A stretch of DNA of 15,301 nt. Origin: Faecalibacterium sp. (lineage in GTDB: Bacteria; Bacillota; Clostridia; Oscillospirales; Ruminococcaceae). The notes under the pieces are model-generated. The model was not told the DNA's origin, searched no databases, and saw nothing but the letters and a program-made list of their open reading frames with translations. Each line of letters starts with the position of its first letter. Position 1 is the first letter of the stretch. Below are positions 6,710-12,219 of the stretch, piece by piece. The DNA is taken from NCBI GenBank assembly GCA_020025795.1, contig JAHHRK010000032.1, positions 1-15,301 on the forward strand, given 5' to 3'. Position numbers and translations under genes: made by a program.

Positions 6710-6849
6710 TGAAATTTCCCAATGAGTTTTTAGAAAAAGAAAAAATCTATATGCCGTATATGGTCGGATGTCATCTTGAAAACGCCCCACCTGAAGCCAT
6801 TCAAGCTTATAAGGAAAACATGGAGTGGATCCGAAACAATAATGATTAA
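6706..6849 (+). CDS. 47-residue protein, candidate immunity or accessory partner of the MuF C-terminal domain
   Basis: ATG 6706 overlaps the MuF stop as ATGA, with a second ATG at 6709; an AGGGGG SD lies at 6691-6696. The stop TAA (6847-6849) sits inside the arm of a terminator hairpin, so the gene is the last of its transcript segment. The product is small, acidic and mostly helical (MPYMVGCHLENAPPEAIQAY, then KENMEWIRNNND) with one Cys. Tight coupling to a MuF gene with a toxin-like end is where an immunity gene is expected. Small accessory proteins at this place also occur behind MuF genes of other types, so a structural or chaperone role is possible. I do not recognise a named family. Confidence 0.7.
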   Translation: MMKFPNEFLEKEKIYMPYMVGCHLENAPPEAIQAYKENMEWIRNNND

Positions 6850-6877
6850 AACCACCAACCGTTGGATGGCGGTTTTT
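6848..6877 (+). terminator. Imperfect terminator hairpin after the 47-residue gene
   Basis: AAAACC (6848-6853) pairs with GGTTTT (6871-6876), continuing inward as CCA/TGG and CC/GG with two mismatches, and ends in a run of five Ts (6873-6877). It overlaps the stop codon of the preceding gene. Confidence 0.5.
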
Positions 6878-6887
6878 AATAGCTATA

Positions 6888-6920
6888 GGCTCACCGCCCA
6901 CTGGGCGGCGGGCCTTTTTT
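6888..6920 (+). terminator. Strong terminator before the Tad2-like gene
   Basis: A 12-position stem with one mismatch (6888-6899 with 6903-6914), a three-base loop and six Ts (6915-6920). Together with the hairpin at 6848-6877 it forms a double terminator between the MuF module and the anti-defence gene. Confidence 0.8.
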
Positions 6921-6950
6921 ATACCCGTTTTACGGGAGAAAGGACTGCAA

Positions 6951-7184
6951 ATGAATCATTATAAGACCAAGGACATGAATTTTCGGGAAGCATGGTTTGC
7001 TATGCTGAACGGCAAGCGTGTAAAGCTGCCTTCGTGGGGCGGCTACTGGGCATGGGAGAACAGTACCATTATGATGCACTGCCGCGACGGCAATGTAATC
7101 GATATTCGCGATACCGAGAACCCGGCCTACACCTTCGACAACGTGGCATCCAATGAATGGCAGATTGTAGAGGAGACCGTCTGA
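6951..7184 (+). CDS. Tad2/DUF2829-like protein (Thoeris anti-defence candidate)
   Basis: The 77-residue product has the layout of the DUF2829 (Tad2) family: an N-terminal MNFREAWFAMLNGKRVKLP (residues 9-27) that matches the family's MxFxEAlxxLkxGKkV opening, a GGYWAWE core (30-36), a central DGNVIDIRDTE (46-56) and the closing NEWQIVEE (68-75), which matches the family's DWEIV ending. Tad2 proteins bind and sequester the cyclic ADP-ribose-type signal of Thoeris, and some relatives bind other cyclic nucleotides. They act as free cytosolic sponges and need no enzyme active site. The SD AGAAAGGA (6937-6944) lies 6 nt before ATG 6951. The gene stands alone between terminators, as an independently expressed moron would. 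The family call is from pattern memory and the target signal is unknown. Confidence 0.72.
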   Translation: MNHYKTKDMNFREAWFAMLNGKRVKLPSWGGYWAWENSTIMMHCRDGNVIDIRDTENPAYTFDNVASNEWQIVEETV

Positions 7185-7238
7185 GAGAAGGTAATCCACA
7201 CATCTCCCGGCGTGGGTGAAGTGCAGTAAGTGATTAAA

Positions 7239-7259
7239 ATGCTGTTAAGCATCATTTTT
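7239..7259 (+). terminator. Weak hairpin with T-run after the Tad2-like gene
   Basis: ATGCT/AGCAT (7239-7243 and 7248-7252) form a 5-bp stem with a GTTA loop, followed after two bases by TTTTT (7255-7259). It would be a weak intrinsic terminator. The rest of the gene-free stretch 7185-7459 is AT-rich up to 7350, then holds the first copy of the repeated terminator (7353-7375) and a GC-rich hairpin before the next SD. I see no gene in it. Confidence 0.3.
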
Positions 7260-7351
7260 GAGACTTTTTGAGTATAAAACGGACTTAACAAGCCGATAAT
7301 GGACAATTAACGCTCATTTTTGAAAGTTACCAGCAAATTAAACCGATGATG

Positions 7352-7375
7352 AAGCAGCCGCAAGGCTGCTTTTTT
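7352..7375 (+). terminator. Terminator with GCAA loop, repeat copy 1
   Basis: GCAGCC (7354-7359), GCAA loop (7360-7363) and GGCTGC (7364-7369), extended by two A-T pairs, then six Ts (7370-7375). It is a strong intrinsic terminator with a GNRA tetraloop. A near-identical copy lies after the next gene. Confidence 0.8.
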
Positions 7376-7380
7376 CATAC
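7353..7380 (+). repeat. 28-nt direct repeat, copy 1 (matches 7794-7821)
   Basis: The 28 bases covering the GCAGCC-GCAA-GGCTGC hairpin, its T-run and the following CATAC are identical to 7794-7821. Just upstream both copies also have GATGAT (7345-7350 and 7785-7790), so the similarity reaches about 36 nt with one small indel. The two copies bracket the deoxyribosyltransferase-like gene. Confidence 0.85.
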
Positions 7381-7416
7381 CCTTACGCGGACCTTGTATA
7401 CAACAGGGGGAGCTCT

Positions 7417-7433
7417 GCCGGGGAAAGCCCGGT
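7417..7433 (+). other. GC-rich leader hairpin before the deoxyribosyltransferase-like gene
   Basis: CCGGG (7418-7422) pairs with CCCGG (7428-7432) around GAAAG, with a G-T wobble pair at 7417/7433 below. It lies 15 nt before the SD (AGGAGG, 7448-7453). There is no T-run. A 10-bp perfect palindrome TTGTATACAA at 7394-7403 lies further upstream. Confidence 0.4.
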
Positions 7434-7459
7434 ATAGAAACCATTTCAGGAGGATACGA

Positions 7460-7786
7460 ATGAAGAAAGCGATGCTGAGCCAGCCCATGGGGACTGTTCG
7501 GACTGAGAAAGAGATTCGTGCTGCCAGAGACAAGGCCATCACGGCACTGGAAAGCATGGGATATTCTGTGGTCAATACGCTTTTTACAGATGAATGGTAT
7601 TCGGAAGAAAAGGCAGAGGAACACGGTGTTGTACAGAAACCGCTGTACTTCCTGGCAAAGAGCTTGGAAAAGATGAGCCTTTGCGACGCAGTGTATTTTT
7701 GCAAAGGCTGGGAGTATGCCCGTGGCTGTCGAATCGAACATGAAGCAGCTGTGGCTTATGGACTCCAGATTATCTACGAAACTTGA
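7460..7786 (+). CDS. DUF4406 / nucleoside 2-deoxyribosyltransferase-like protein
   Basis: The 108-residue product starts at ATG 7460, 6 nt after AGGAGG (7448-7453). A frame extension back to ATG 7346 would run through the terminator hairpin and is rejected. The sequence has MLSQPMGTVRTEKEI (residues 5-19), the nucleotide-loop region of this fold, and the C-terminal CDAVYFCKGWEYARGC then RIEHEAAVAYGLQIIY (75-106). GWExxRGxxxEHExA is typical of DUF4406 and related deoxyribosyltransferase-fold proteins, with Glu93 or Glu95 the likely acidic active-site residue. Such enzymes cleave or swap the N-glycosidic bond of nucleosides, so nucleotide salvage, DNA modification chemistry or turnover of a nucleotide signal are all possible. 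The specific substrate is unknown. It is an isolated cassette between repeated terminators. Confidence 0.75.
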   Translation: MKKAMLSQPMGTVRTEKEIRAARDKAITALESMGYSVVNTLFTDEWYSEEKAEEHGVVQKPLYFLAKSLEKMSLCDAVYFCKGWEYARGCRIEHEAAVAYGLQIIYET

Positions 7787-7793
7787 TGATAAG

Positions 7794-7816
7794 AGCAGCC
7801 GCAAGGCTGCTTTTTT
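7794..7816 (+). terminator. Terminator with GCAA loop, repeat copy 2
   Basis: The same GCAGCC-GCAA-GGCTGC hairpin (7795-7810) followed by six Ts (7811-7816), 8 nt after the stop codon of the deoxyribosyltransferase-like gene. It closes the cassette before the scaffold gene. Confidence 0.8.
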
Positions 7817-7821
7817 CATAC
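7794..7821 (+). repeat. 28-nt direct repeat, copy 2 (matches 7353-7380)
   Basis: Identical over 28 nt to 7353-7380, including hairpin, T-run and CATAC. Both copies are in the same orientation, 441 bp apart, with exactly one gene between them. Confidence 0.85.
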
Positions 7822-7830
7822 ATATTTTTA

Positions 7831-7842
7831 CCCCAAAAGGGG
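7831..7842 (+). other. CCCC-AAAA-GGGG stem-loop directly before the scaffold SD
   Basis: CCCC (7831-7834) and GGGG (7839-7842) around AAAA, immediately followed by the SD GAGAAAGGA. The Tad2-like gene has the same layout: CCCGT-TTT-ACGGG at 6924-6936, then GAGAAAGGA. A stem so close to the SD may protect the 5' end or tune ribosome access. Confidence 0.45.
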
Positions 7843-7858
7843 AGAAAGGAATGGAAAC

Positions 7859-8479
7859 ATGAAGAAGAAACAGGACGAAAAAGCAAAGCAGAAGAATCCC
7901 GTGGAAGCGCAGGAATCCCCGGCGGAAAAGGAAAAGCCGGAAGCTGAGCAGCCGCAGGAAAAGTCTGACGAGCAGCCTGCCCAGGAAGAAAAGCAGGAGA
8001 AGCCGCCCCAGCTGGAGGATGAAGCCGCGGACGACGCCCAGGCCGAAGAAAGCGGTGAGGACGATGCAGAAAGCTCGGATCTGGAGCAGGAAGCTCCCGA
8101 AGCAGAAGAAACCTCTGCGGAAGATGAGCAGGCAGTGCCCGCAGCCAATGGCGGCGACGAGAATGCAAAACTGCGTGCAGATCTGCTGACGGCAAACAGC
8201 AAGCTGGCAGCCTATGCAGCGGGCGTGCGTCAGGACATGATCGATGATGCAGTGATTTTGGCCACTGCGCAGGCACAGGCTGCCGGCGAAGTAACCGAGG
8301 AAGCCGTGACTGCTGCCATGACGGAGGTGCTGAAGCGTCACCCTGAATGGAAGGCCGAGGCCCCCAGCAAGAAAAAGACGGGCGGCTTCAAACTGGGCGC
8401 CGACCCGGATGCCGCTTCTGGCCGCAAGAATGGCAAGACCGAAAACACCGAGAAGAAGCGCTGGAACCGCTTCAAGTAA
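7859..8479 (+). CDS. Capsid scaffolding protein
   Basis: The 206-residue product has the composition and position of a head scaffold. Residues 1-100 are extremely rich in Glu, Gln, Asp, Lys and Pro, so flexible and acidic. Residues 101-165 (ENAKLRADLL onward) are predicted helix. The C-terminal part 170-206 is basic (SKKKTGGFKLG to KKRWNRFK), as in scaffolds whose basic end binds the inner face of the coat protein. It would guide assembly of the major capsid protein, encoded 18 nt downstream, and leave before or during packaging. No Ser-His-Asp protease is visible. ATG 7859 follows AAGGA with 8 nt spacing; ATG 7851 opens a three-codon frame and is rejected. Confidence 0.85.
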   Translation: MKKKQDEKAKQKNPVEAQESPAEKEKPEAEQPQEKSDEQPAQEEKQEKPPQLEDEAADDAQAEESGEDDAESSDLEQEAPEAEETSAEDEQAVPAANGGDENAKLRADLLTANSKLAAYAAGVRQDMIDDAVILATAQAQAAGEVTEEAVTAAMTEVLKRHPEWKAEAPSKKKTGGFKLGADPDAASGRKNGKTENTEKKRWNRFK

Positions 8480-8497
8480 GAGAAAGGAGCATGAAAT

Positions 8498-9463
8498 ATG
8501 CCGAACACCGTAAACTATGCCGAAGTGTGGCAGCCGGAGCTGCTGCCGATTCTGAATCAGGAAACCATGTGTGCACCCTTTATCACGACCAATGTTCGCT
8601 GGCTGAGTGCCAGAACCTTCCATTTCACGTCTATGTCTACCAGCGGCTTCAAGAATCATAACCGCAACGGCGGCTGGAACAAGGGTGAATTCAAGCAGGA
8701 AGACCATCCCTTCACGGTGGAGCATGACCGTGATATTCAGTTCCTGGTAGACAAGGCGGATGTGGATGAATCCAACGAGACTGCATCCATCCACAACATT
8801 GCACAGACTTTTACCCAGACCCAGAGTGCGCCCGAAAAGGATGCGCTGTTCTTCTCCAAGGTGTCAGAGACGGCTAAGAAGCTGGAAGGCTATCACAGCG
8901 AAACGGCGGCGTCCGAATACAACAAGAGCAACGTGTTCAGTAAGCTGAAGGGCTTTTTGTCTGCCGGTAAGCTGCGCCGCTACAAGGCAAAGGGTGCGCT
9001 CATTATGTATGTGACCAGTGCAATCATGGATTTGCTGGAGCAGAGCACGGACTTTGACCGTAAGATCGAGGTCATGCGTGTTGCGGATGGCGGCGAGGGC
9101 ATCGAAACCCGCATCACTGAGATTGATGGCGTACCCGTGATGGAAGTCATCGACGATGAAGTTTTTTATGACAGTTTCAACTGGGAGCCTGCAGACGGTG
9201 GCTTTGAGCCGACCAAGTCCACTGCTCACAAAATCAATGTGCTGATTGCCAGCCCCCTGACTACCAAGCTGGTGCCCAAGATCTCCAGCATCTACTACTT
9301 TGCTCCCGGTGCACATACCGAAGGTGACGGCTATCTGTATCAGGAACGCGAGCTGTCCGATGTGTTCACCCTGCCCAATGGCAAGGACGGCAAGGTGGAT
9401 AGTGTCTATGTGGACACGGACACTGCTGCTGTCGCTGCTGCCCTTGCTGAGGAGACCATGTGA
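8498..9463 (+). CDS. Major capsid protein
   Basis: The 321-residue product follows the scaffold gene and has the size of HK97-fold coat proteins without a prohead protease domain. The N-terminal arm (NYAEVWQPELLPILNQETM), the FHFTSMSTSGFKNHNRNGGWNKG segment (probably the E-loop), a long central helix region (about 150-200) and the C-terminal domain running to a flexible Ala-rich end fit this fold. It builds the icosahedral shell. The SD AAAGGAGC (8483-8490) supports ATG 8498. ATG 8491 is in another frame. Codon use is strongly biased, as expected for the most abundant phage protein. The family call rests on position and length more than on a short motif. Confidence 0.88.
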   Translation: MPNTVNYAEVWQPELLPILNQETMCAPFITTNVRWLSARTFHFTSMSTSGFKNHNRNGGWNKGEFKQEDHPFTVEHDRDIQFLVDKADVDESNETASIHNIAQTFTQTQSAPEKDALFFSKVSETAKKLEGYHSETAASEYNKSNVFSKLKGFLSAGKLRRYKAKGALIMYVTSAIMDLLEQSTDFDRKIEVMRVADGGEGIETRITEIDGVPVMEVIDDEVFYDSFNWEPADGGFEPTKSTAHKINVLIASPLTTKLVPKISSIYYFAPGAHTEGDGYLYQERELSDVFTLPNGKDGKVDSVYVDTDTAAVAAALAEETM

Positions 9464-9464
9464 T

Positions 9465-9842
9465 ATGTCCTCCTATGTAACGAAAGCAGATTGCACTGAG
9501 CTTGGTGCGAATGAGCTGCTGGAACTGCCCAACCTGGAAGCACTTCTGGAGCGAGCGAGCGACCAGGCAGATGCGGTGTGTTTTGGGCGCATCCGACGCA
9601 AAGGCTTCGACAAGCTGACGCAGTTCCAACAGGAGAAAATCAAAAAGGCGGTGTGCTTGCACGCTGCCTTTTTGCAGTCCTATGGGCAGGCGTTGGAAAG
9701 CCCTTTGGAAAGTTACGGCATCAATGGGGTCAGCATGTCTTTTGCATCTGACCGTGTGGTGCGTCAGGGTGGTGCAGTGGTCAGCAGCGAGGTGTACAGT
9801 CTGCTTTCGCAAACGGGTCTTGCGCAGAGAGGAGTGTGGTGA
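9465..9842 (+). CDS. Head-tail connector, gp6-like
   Basis: The 125-residue product is encoded directly after the capsid gene (1-nt gap) and before the minor capsid genes. This is the place of the DNA-packaging/head-tail adaptor that binds under the portal. It is mostly helical in its first 80 residues (ELLELPNLEALLERASDQADAV, then FQQEKIKKAVCLHAAFLQSYGQ), which matches the four-helix adaptor pattern, and ends in a short beta-rich tail. ATG 9465 has GAGGAGA (9449-9455) upstream. The frame remains open back to 9300, but that stretch is the other frame of the capsid gene. Confidence 0.75.
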   Translation: MSSYVTKADCTELGANELLELPNLEALLERASDQADAVCFGRIRRKGFDKLTQFQQEKIKKAVCLHAAFLQSYGQALESPLESYGINGVSMSFASDRVVRQGGAVVSSEVYSLLSQTGLAQRGVW

Positions 9843-9845
9843 GGC

Positions 9846-10178
9846 ATGAAATGGCCCCAACTGGTACAGCCTTGGGCCTGTCAGGTTCCGGTGACAGTAC
9901 GTTTGACGGGTGGCCTGGGCGAGGATGGTACCGAAACGGAGCTCGCCTGTATCCATACGCGATGCAGCTTTGACGAAAAGCAGCGTCAGATCCTGGATGC
10001 CCGGCGGCAGTTGATTCGGTTGAACGGTACACTTTTATTTCCAGGCGACATTGCCCCAGATACACCGGAGCTGAAAGGCACTGTGGAACTTTTGGGGCGC
10101 ACCTGGAAGATTTATCAGGGCAGCCGTGCCCGAAACCCAGATGGCAGCGTCAACTATACCCGCATCGAGGTGATGTGA
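9846..10178 (+). CDS. Minor capsid protein 1-type head closure protein
   Basis: The 110-residue, beta-rich product has the family-like pattern of Minor_capsid_1 (RCSFDEKQRQILDARRQLIRLNG, then LFPGDIAPDTPELKG). It belongs to the neck, closing the head after packaging, between the connector and the tail-joining proteins. Its stop overlaps the next start. A Gly-rich turn follows the N-terminal VPVTVRLTGG strand. The start at ATG 9846 uses AGAGGAG (9828-9834) with a long 11-nt spacing. Confidence 0.78.
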   Translation: MKWPQLVQPWACQVPVTVRLTGGLGEDGTETELACIHTRCSFDEKQRQILDARRQLIRLNGTLLFPGDIAPDTPELKGTVELLGRTWKIYQGSRARNPDGSVNYTRIEVM

Positions 10179-10618
10179 TGGCAGTGGAAATCAAACTGAA
10201 CTATGCCACTATCAACCAAATCGGGCAGGCGGCACAGGATGCAGCAATGGAAACCATGGAGGCGCTGCATACGGAGGTAGTTACTGCACAGGTTATGCCA
10301 ATGAAAGATGGTACATTGCAAAATACTCTTACGTCTGTGCAGCCGTTGGAACAAGGTAAAACCGGAGCACGGCTTTATGCGGATGGACCGTATGCCAGAT
10401 TTTTGTACCATGGCCGGTTGATGGTAGGCGATGAAACAGATAGCCCGTTTGCCGCTGCAGGAGAAACCAAGCATACAGTTGATGTAATGCTGAATTACAA
10501 CTGTGCAAAAAATGCTAATGCGAGAGCGTTTTGGTGGGAACCTTGGACGCCGGGCGGCGAGCATGAAAAGTTTCTGCCGGAAACCTTTGCAAAAATGCTG
10601 AAGGAGCGGATGCCATGA
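10178..10618 (+). CDS. Minor capsid protein 2-type tail-terminator/neck protein
   Basis: The 146-residue product matches the Minor_capsid_2 pattern: an N-terminal helix, a PYARFLYHGRLMVGDETDSPF core (about 70-90), then LNYNCAKNANARAFWWEPW. It belongs to the head-tail joining complex. I prefer ATG 10178, which overlaps the preceding TGA and has GAGGTG at 10167-10172, over GTG 10175 just upstream. Its end overlaps the next gene as ATGA, so the minor capsid genes are translated as a coupled series. Confidence 0.82.
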   Translation: MAVEIKLNYATINQIGQAAQDAAMETMEALHTEVVTAQVMPMKDGTLQNTLTSVQPLEQGKTGARLYADGPYARFLYHGRLMVGDETDSPFAAAGETKHTVDVMLNYNCAKNANARAFWWEPWTPGGEHEKFLPETFAKMLKERMP

Positions 10619-11010
10619 GAACAGAACAAGTGAAGAACTGGCTGAAGGAGAAAACCAGTGTAGGGCAGGGAATCTATGTGGGAACCATTGACGGCAATGC
10701 GGAAAAGTGCCTTGGTGTGTACCTGCAAAAGCGTTCAGGTCCGGCACGGATTTGCCTTGGCGGTCCTTCGCAAACGAAAACAGATGAGCTGCAGGCGACA
10801 ATTTTGGTGCACTGGGGAAAAAGCTCTGTCCAGGCAGAAGCAAAAGCCTGTGATATCTGGCAGCTGTTTTATGGATTGACAGATACGATCATGGGCGGCA
10901 CTCGGGTTTACTACGCAGATCCGGGAGCCGGTCCCATTCCGGTGGGGCGGGACGAAAGAGGCGTCTTTGAGTATGTGGTCAATGTACGACTGATTTATAA
11001 AAAGGAGTGA
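10615..11010 (+). CDS. Minor capsid protein 3-type tail completion protein
   Basis: The 131-residue product has the Minor_capsid_3 pattern, with the central GPARICLGGPSQTKTDELQATILVHW region and a C-terminal FEYVVNVRLIYKKE strand. Proteins of this family terminate or join the tail. The SD AAGGAG (10601-10606) lies 8 nt before ATG 10615, inside the preceding gene. The last part of the gene provides the SD of the tail tube gene. Confidence 0.8.
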   Translation: MRTEQVKNWLKEKTSVGQGIYVGTIDGNAEKCLGVYLQKRSGPARICLGGPSQTKTDELQATILVHWGKSSVQAEAKACDIWQLFYGLTDTIMGGTRVYYADPGAGPIPVGRDERGVFEYVVNVRLIYKKE

Positions 11011-11015
11011 TATAA

Positions 11016-11465
11016 ATGGCAACAAAAACGGGCGTTTATCCCGTATTTGAAAACAAGTTCAAAATCGATAAAAAGGGCCGTAACAGCCCCGGTGAGATGG
11101 TGACCATCGCCGAGATGGAGAGCTTTGGTGTATCCATCGACGGCAACACGGTGGAATGGAGCCCCATGGAAGCGGAAGGCTGGCTGCGCCGGATGGTAAC
11201 CGGCAAGGCACTGACCATCACGCTGACTGGTAAGCGCCACATCGGTGATCCCGGAAACGACTACATCGCAGACAGTGCCTGGGGCACGGGCGGAAGCTGT
11301 GACAGTAGGTTTGCGTGGGAGTTCCCCAGTGGTGCAAAGCTGGAAATGGACTGCGTGCTGAACGTGACCAACCCCGGCGGCGGTGAAAGCCGTGATAGCG
11401 CACCGTTGGAAGTGGAAATCATGAGCGACGGCAAGCCTACCTTTACCCCGGCACCGAGAGTTTAA
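11016..11465 (+). CDS. Major tail tube protein
   Basis: The 149-residue protein is of the size of siphovirus tail tube subunits. The N-terminal MATKTGVYPVFENKFKIDKKG, the central EWSPMEAEGWLRRMVTGKALTITLTGKRH and the GDPGNDYIADSAWGTGG loop fit the family, which forms stacked hexamer rings around the tape measure. An excellent SD (AAAGGAG, 11001-11007) and codon bias point to strong expression. A terminator follows 14 nt after the stop, so this gene can be expressed above its downstream neighbours. Confidence 0.87.
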   Translation: MATKTGVYPVFENKFKIDKKGRNSPGEMVTIAEMESFGVSIDGNTVEWSPMEAEGWLRRMVTGKALTITLTGKRHIGDPGNDYIADSAWGTGGSCDSRFAWEFPSGAKLEMDCVLNVTNPGGGESRDSAPLEVEIMSDGKPTFTPAPRV

Positions 11466-11478
11466 GAATGTGATATCA

Positions 11479-11509
11479 GCCATCACTCTGCGGAGTGATG
11501 GCCTTTTTT
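11479..11509 (+). terminator. Terminator after the tail tube gene
   Basis: A perfect 10-bp stem GCCATCACTC/GAGTGATGGC (11479-11488, 11493-11502) with a TGCG loop and six Ts (11504-11509). The SD of the next gene (AAAGGAG) starts two bases later, so downstream genes rely on readthrough. It sits between the most abundant tail protein and the low-dosage chaperones and tape measure. Confidence 0.85.
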
Positions 11510-11525
11510 GAAAGGAGAAACACAA

Positions 11526-11873
11526 ATGGGCAAGATGTATACCCTGGACGGAAAGCTGTTGACGGAACTTCCCGAGCTTCGGGTAGGCGATAAGCTGTAT
11601 CCCGTGGACAATCGCACCTGCACTGTGAAAAAGATGATGCAGCTGACTGCGAAAAAAGCGGGTGAAGAAAATGAGGACTATCTGGGCAGTATGGAGGAAA
11701 CCCTGACCCTTGCACTGGGCCAGAAGGCAGTGGCAGAAATCGGTGTGGATGATTTGCCTTTCCCGGCATACCAGAAGCTCTTCGAACTGGTTCTGGCAGC
11801 GGCAACTGGCGAGGATCCCGAGAAAATCCCGGAGCAGGACGATGCCAGCCGATTTCAGCCCGAAGTCAAGTGA
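11526..11873 (+). CDS. Tail assembly chaperone, upstream frame (gpG-like)
   Basis: The 115-residue product lies between the tail tube and tape measure genes, the conserved place of the gpG-like chaperone that coats the tape measure before the tube polymerises. It has a beta-rich start (MYTLDGKLLTELPELRVGDKLYPV) and helical middle (EDYLGSMEETLTLALGQKAVAE, YQKLFELVLAAATGE). ATG 11526 has AAAGGAG (11511-11517) 8 nt upstream; a TTG at 11508 is rejected because it overlaps the terminator. It overlaps the next frame by 32 nt from ATG 11842, or far more if the +1 frame is entered by frameshift. Confidence 0.82.
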   Translation: MGKMYTLDGKLLTELPELRVGDKLYPVDNRTCTVKKMMQLTAKKAGEENEDYLGSMEETLTLALGQKAVAEIGVDDLPFPAYQKLFELVLAAATGEDPEKIPEQDDASRFQPEVK

Positions 11874-12219
11874 GCCTGTCTGGTATGACATGGAAAAAGA
11901 TGCCCTGCTGATCGAGCAGAGCATTGCAAAGCAGTATGGCGTTTTACCCGCAGCACAAGCGGATCTGAGCTGGCAGGACTGGAACAAGCTGGTTTCCGGC
12001 CTGATGGATGATACTCCGCTGGGCCGAGTTGTAGCTGTGCGCAGCGAGCAGGACCGAGAGGTCATCAAGCGGTTTTCTCCGTGGCAAAAGCAAATCCACG
12101 CAGAGTGGAAGGCTTTCCAGGCAAATCAAATGCTGGGGAACAAGTCAGAGGAAGAACTGCGTGCGGATATGTGTCAGCTGGAGAAAATGCTGGCACGCGC
12201 GTTTGGAGGTGGTAGCTGA
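11842..12219 (+). CDS. Tail assembly chaperone, downstream frame (Gp15-like)
   Basis: This reading frame lies +1 relative to the upstream chaperone and overlaps it. It can start at ATG 11842, which has GGAG (11831-11834) 7 nt upstream, giving 125 residues, or it may be reached by programmed frameshift. The product shows the phage Gp15 pattern: WYDMEKDALLIEQSIAKQYGV, then LSWQDWNKLVSGLMDDTPLG and IKRFSPWQKQIHAEW. This is the A118 gp15-type partner of the tape measure. The stop overlaps the tape measure start (TGATG). Confidence 0.8.
   Translation: MPADFSPKSSEPVWYDMEKDALLIEQSIAKQYGVLPAAQADLSWQDWNKLVSGLMDDTPLGRVVAVRSEQDREVIKRFSPWQKQIHAEWKAFQANQMLGNKSEEELRADMCQLEKMLARAFGGGS

Noticed and set aside
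7346..7459. N-terminal extension of the deoxyribosyltransferase-like gene to ATG 7346
   Set aside because: It would translate the terminator hairpin and lacks an SD; ATG 7460 has AGGAGG at 6 nt.
7307..8794. Long open frame (495 codons) on the minus strand
   Set aside because: It runs opposite three separate + strand units and through both repeated terminators. Its translation is low-complexity (Leu, Phe, Arg) and mirrors the Glu/Gln/Lys-rich scaffold gene.
10995..12068. Minus-strand open frame of 357 codons
   Set aside because: It lies opposite the tail tube and chaperone genes and through the tail tube terminator, with no SD or family pattern.
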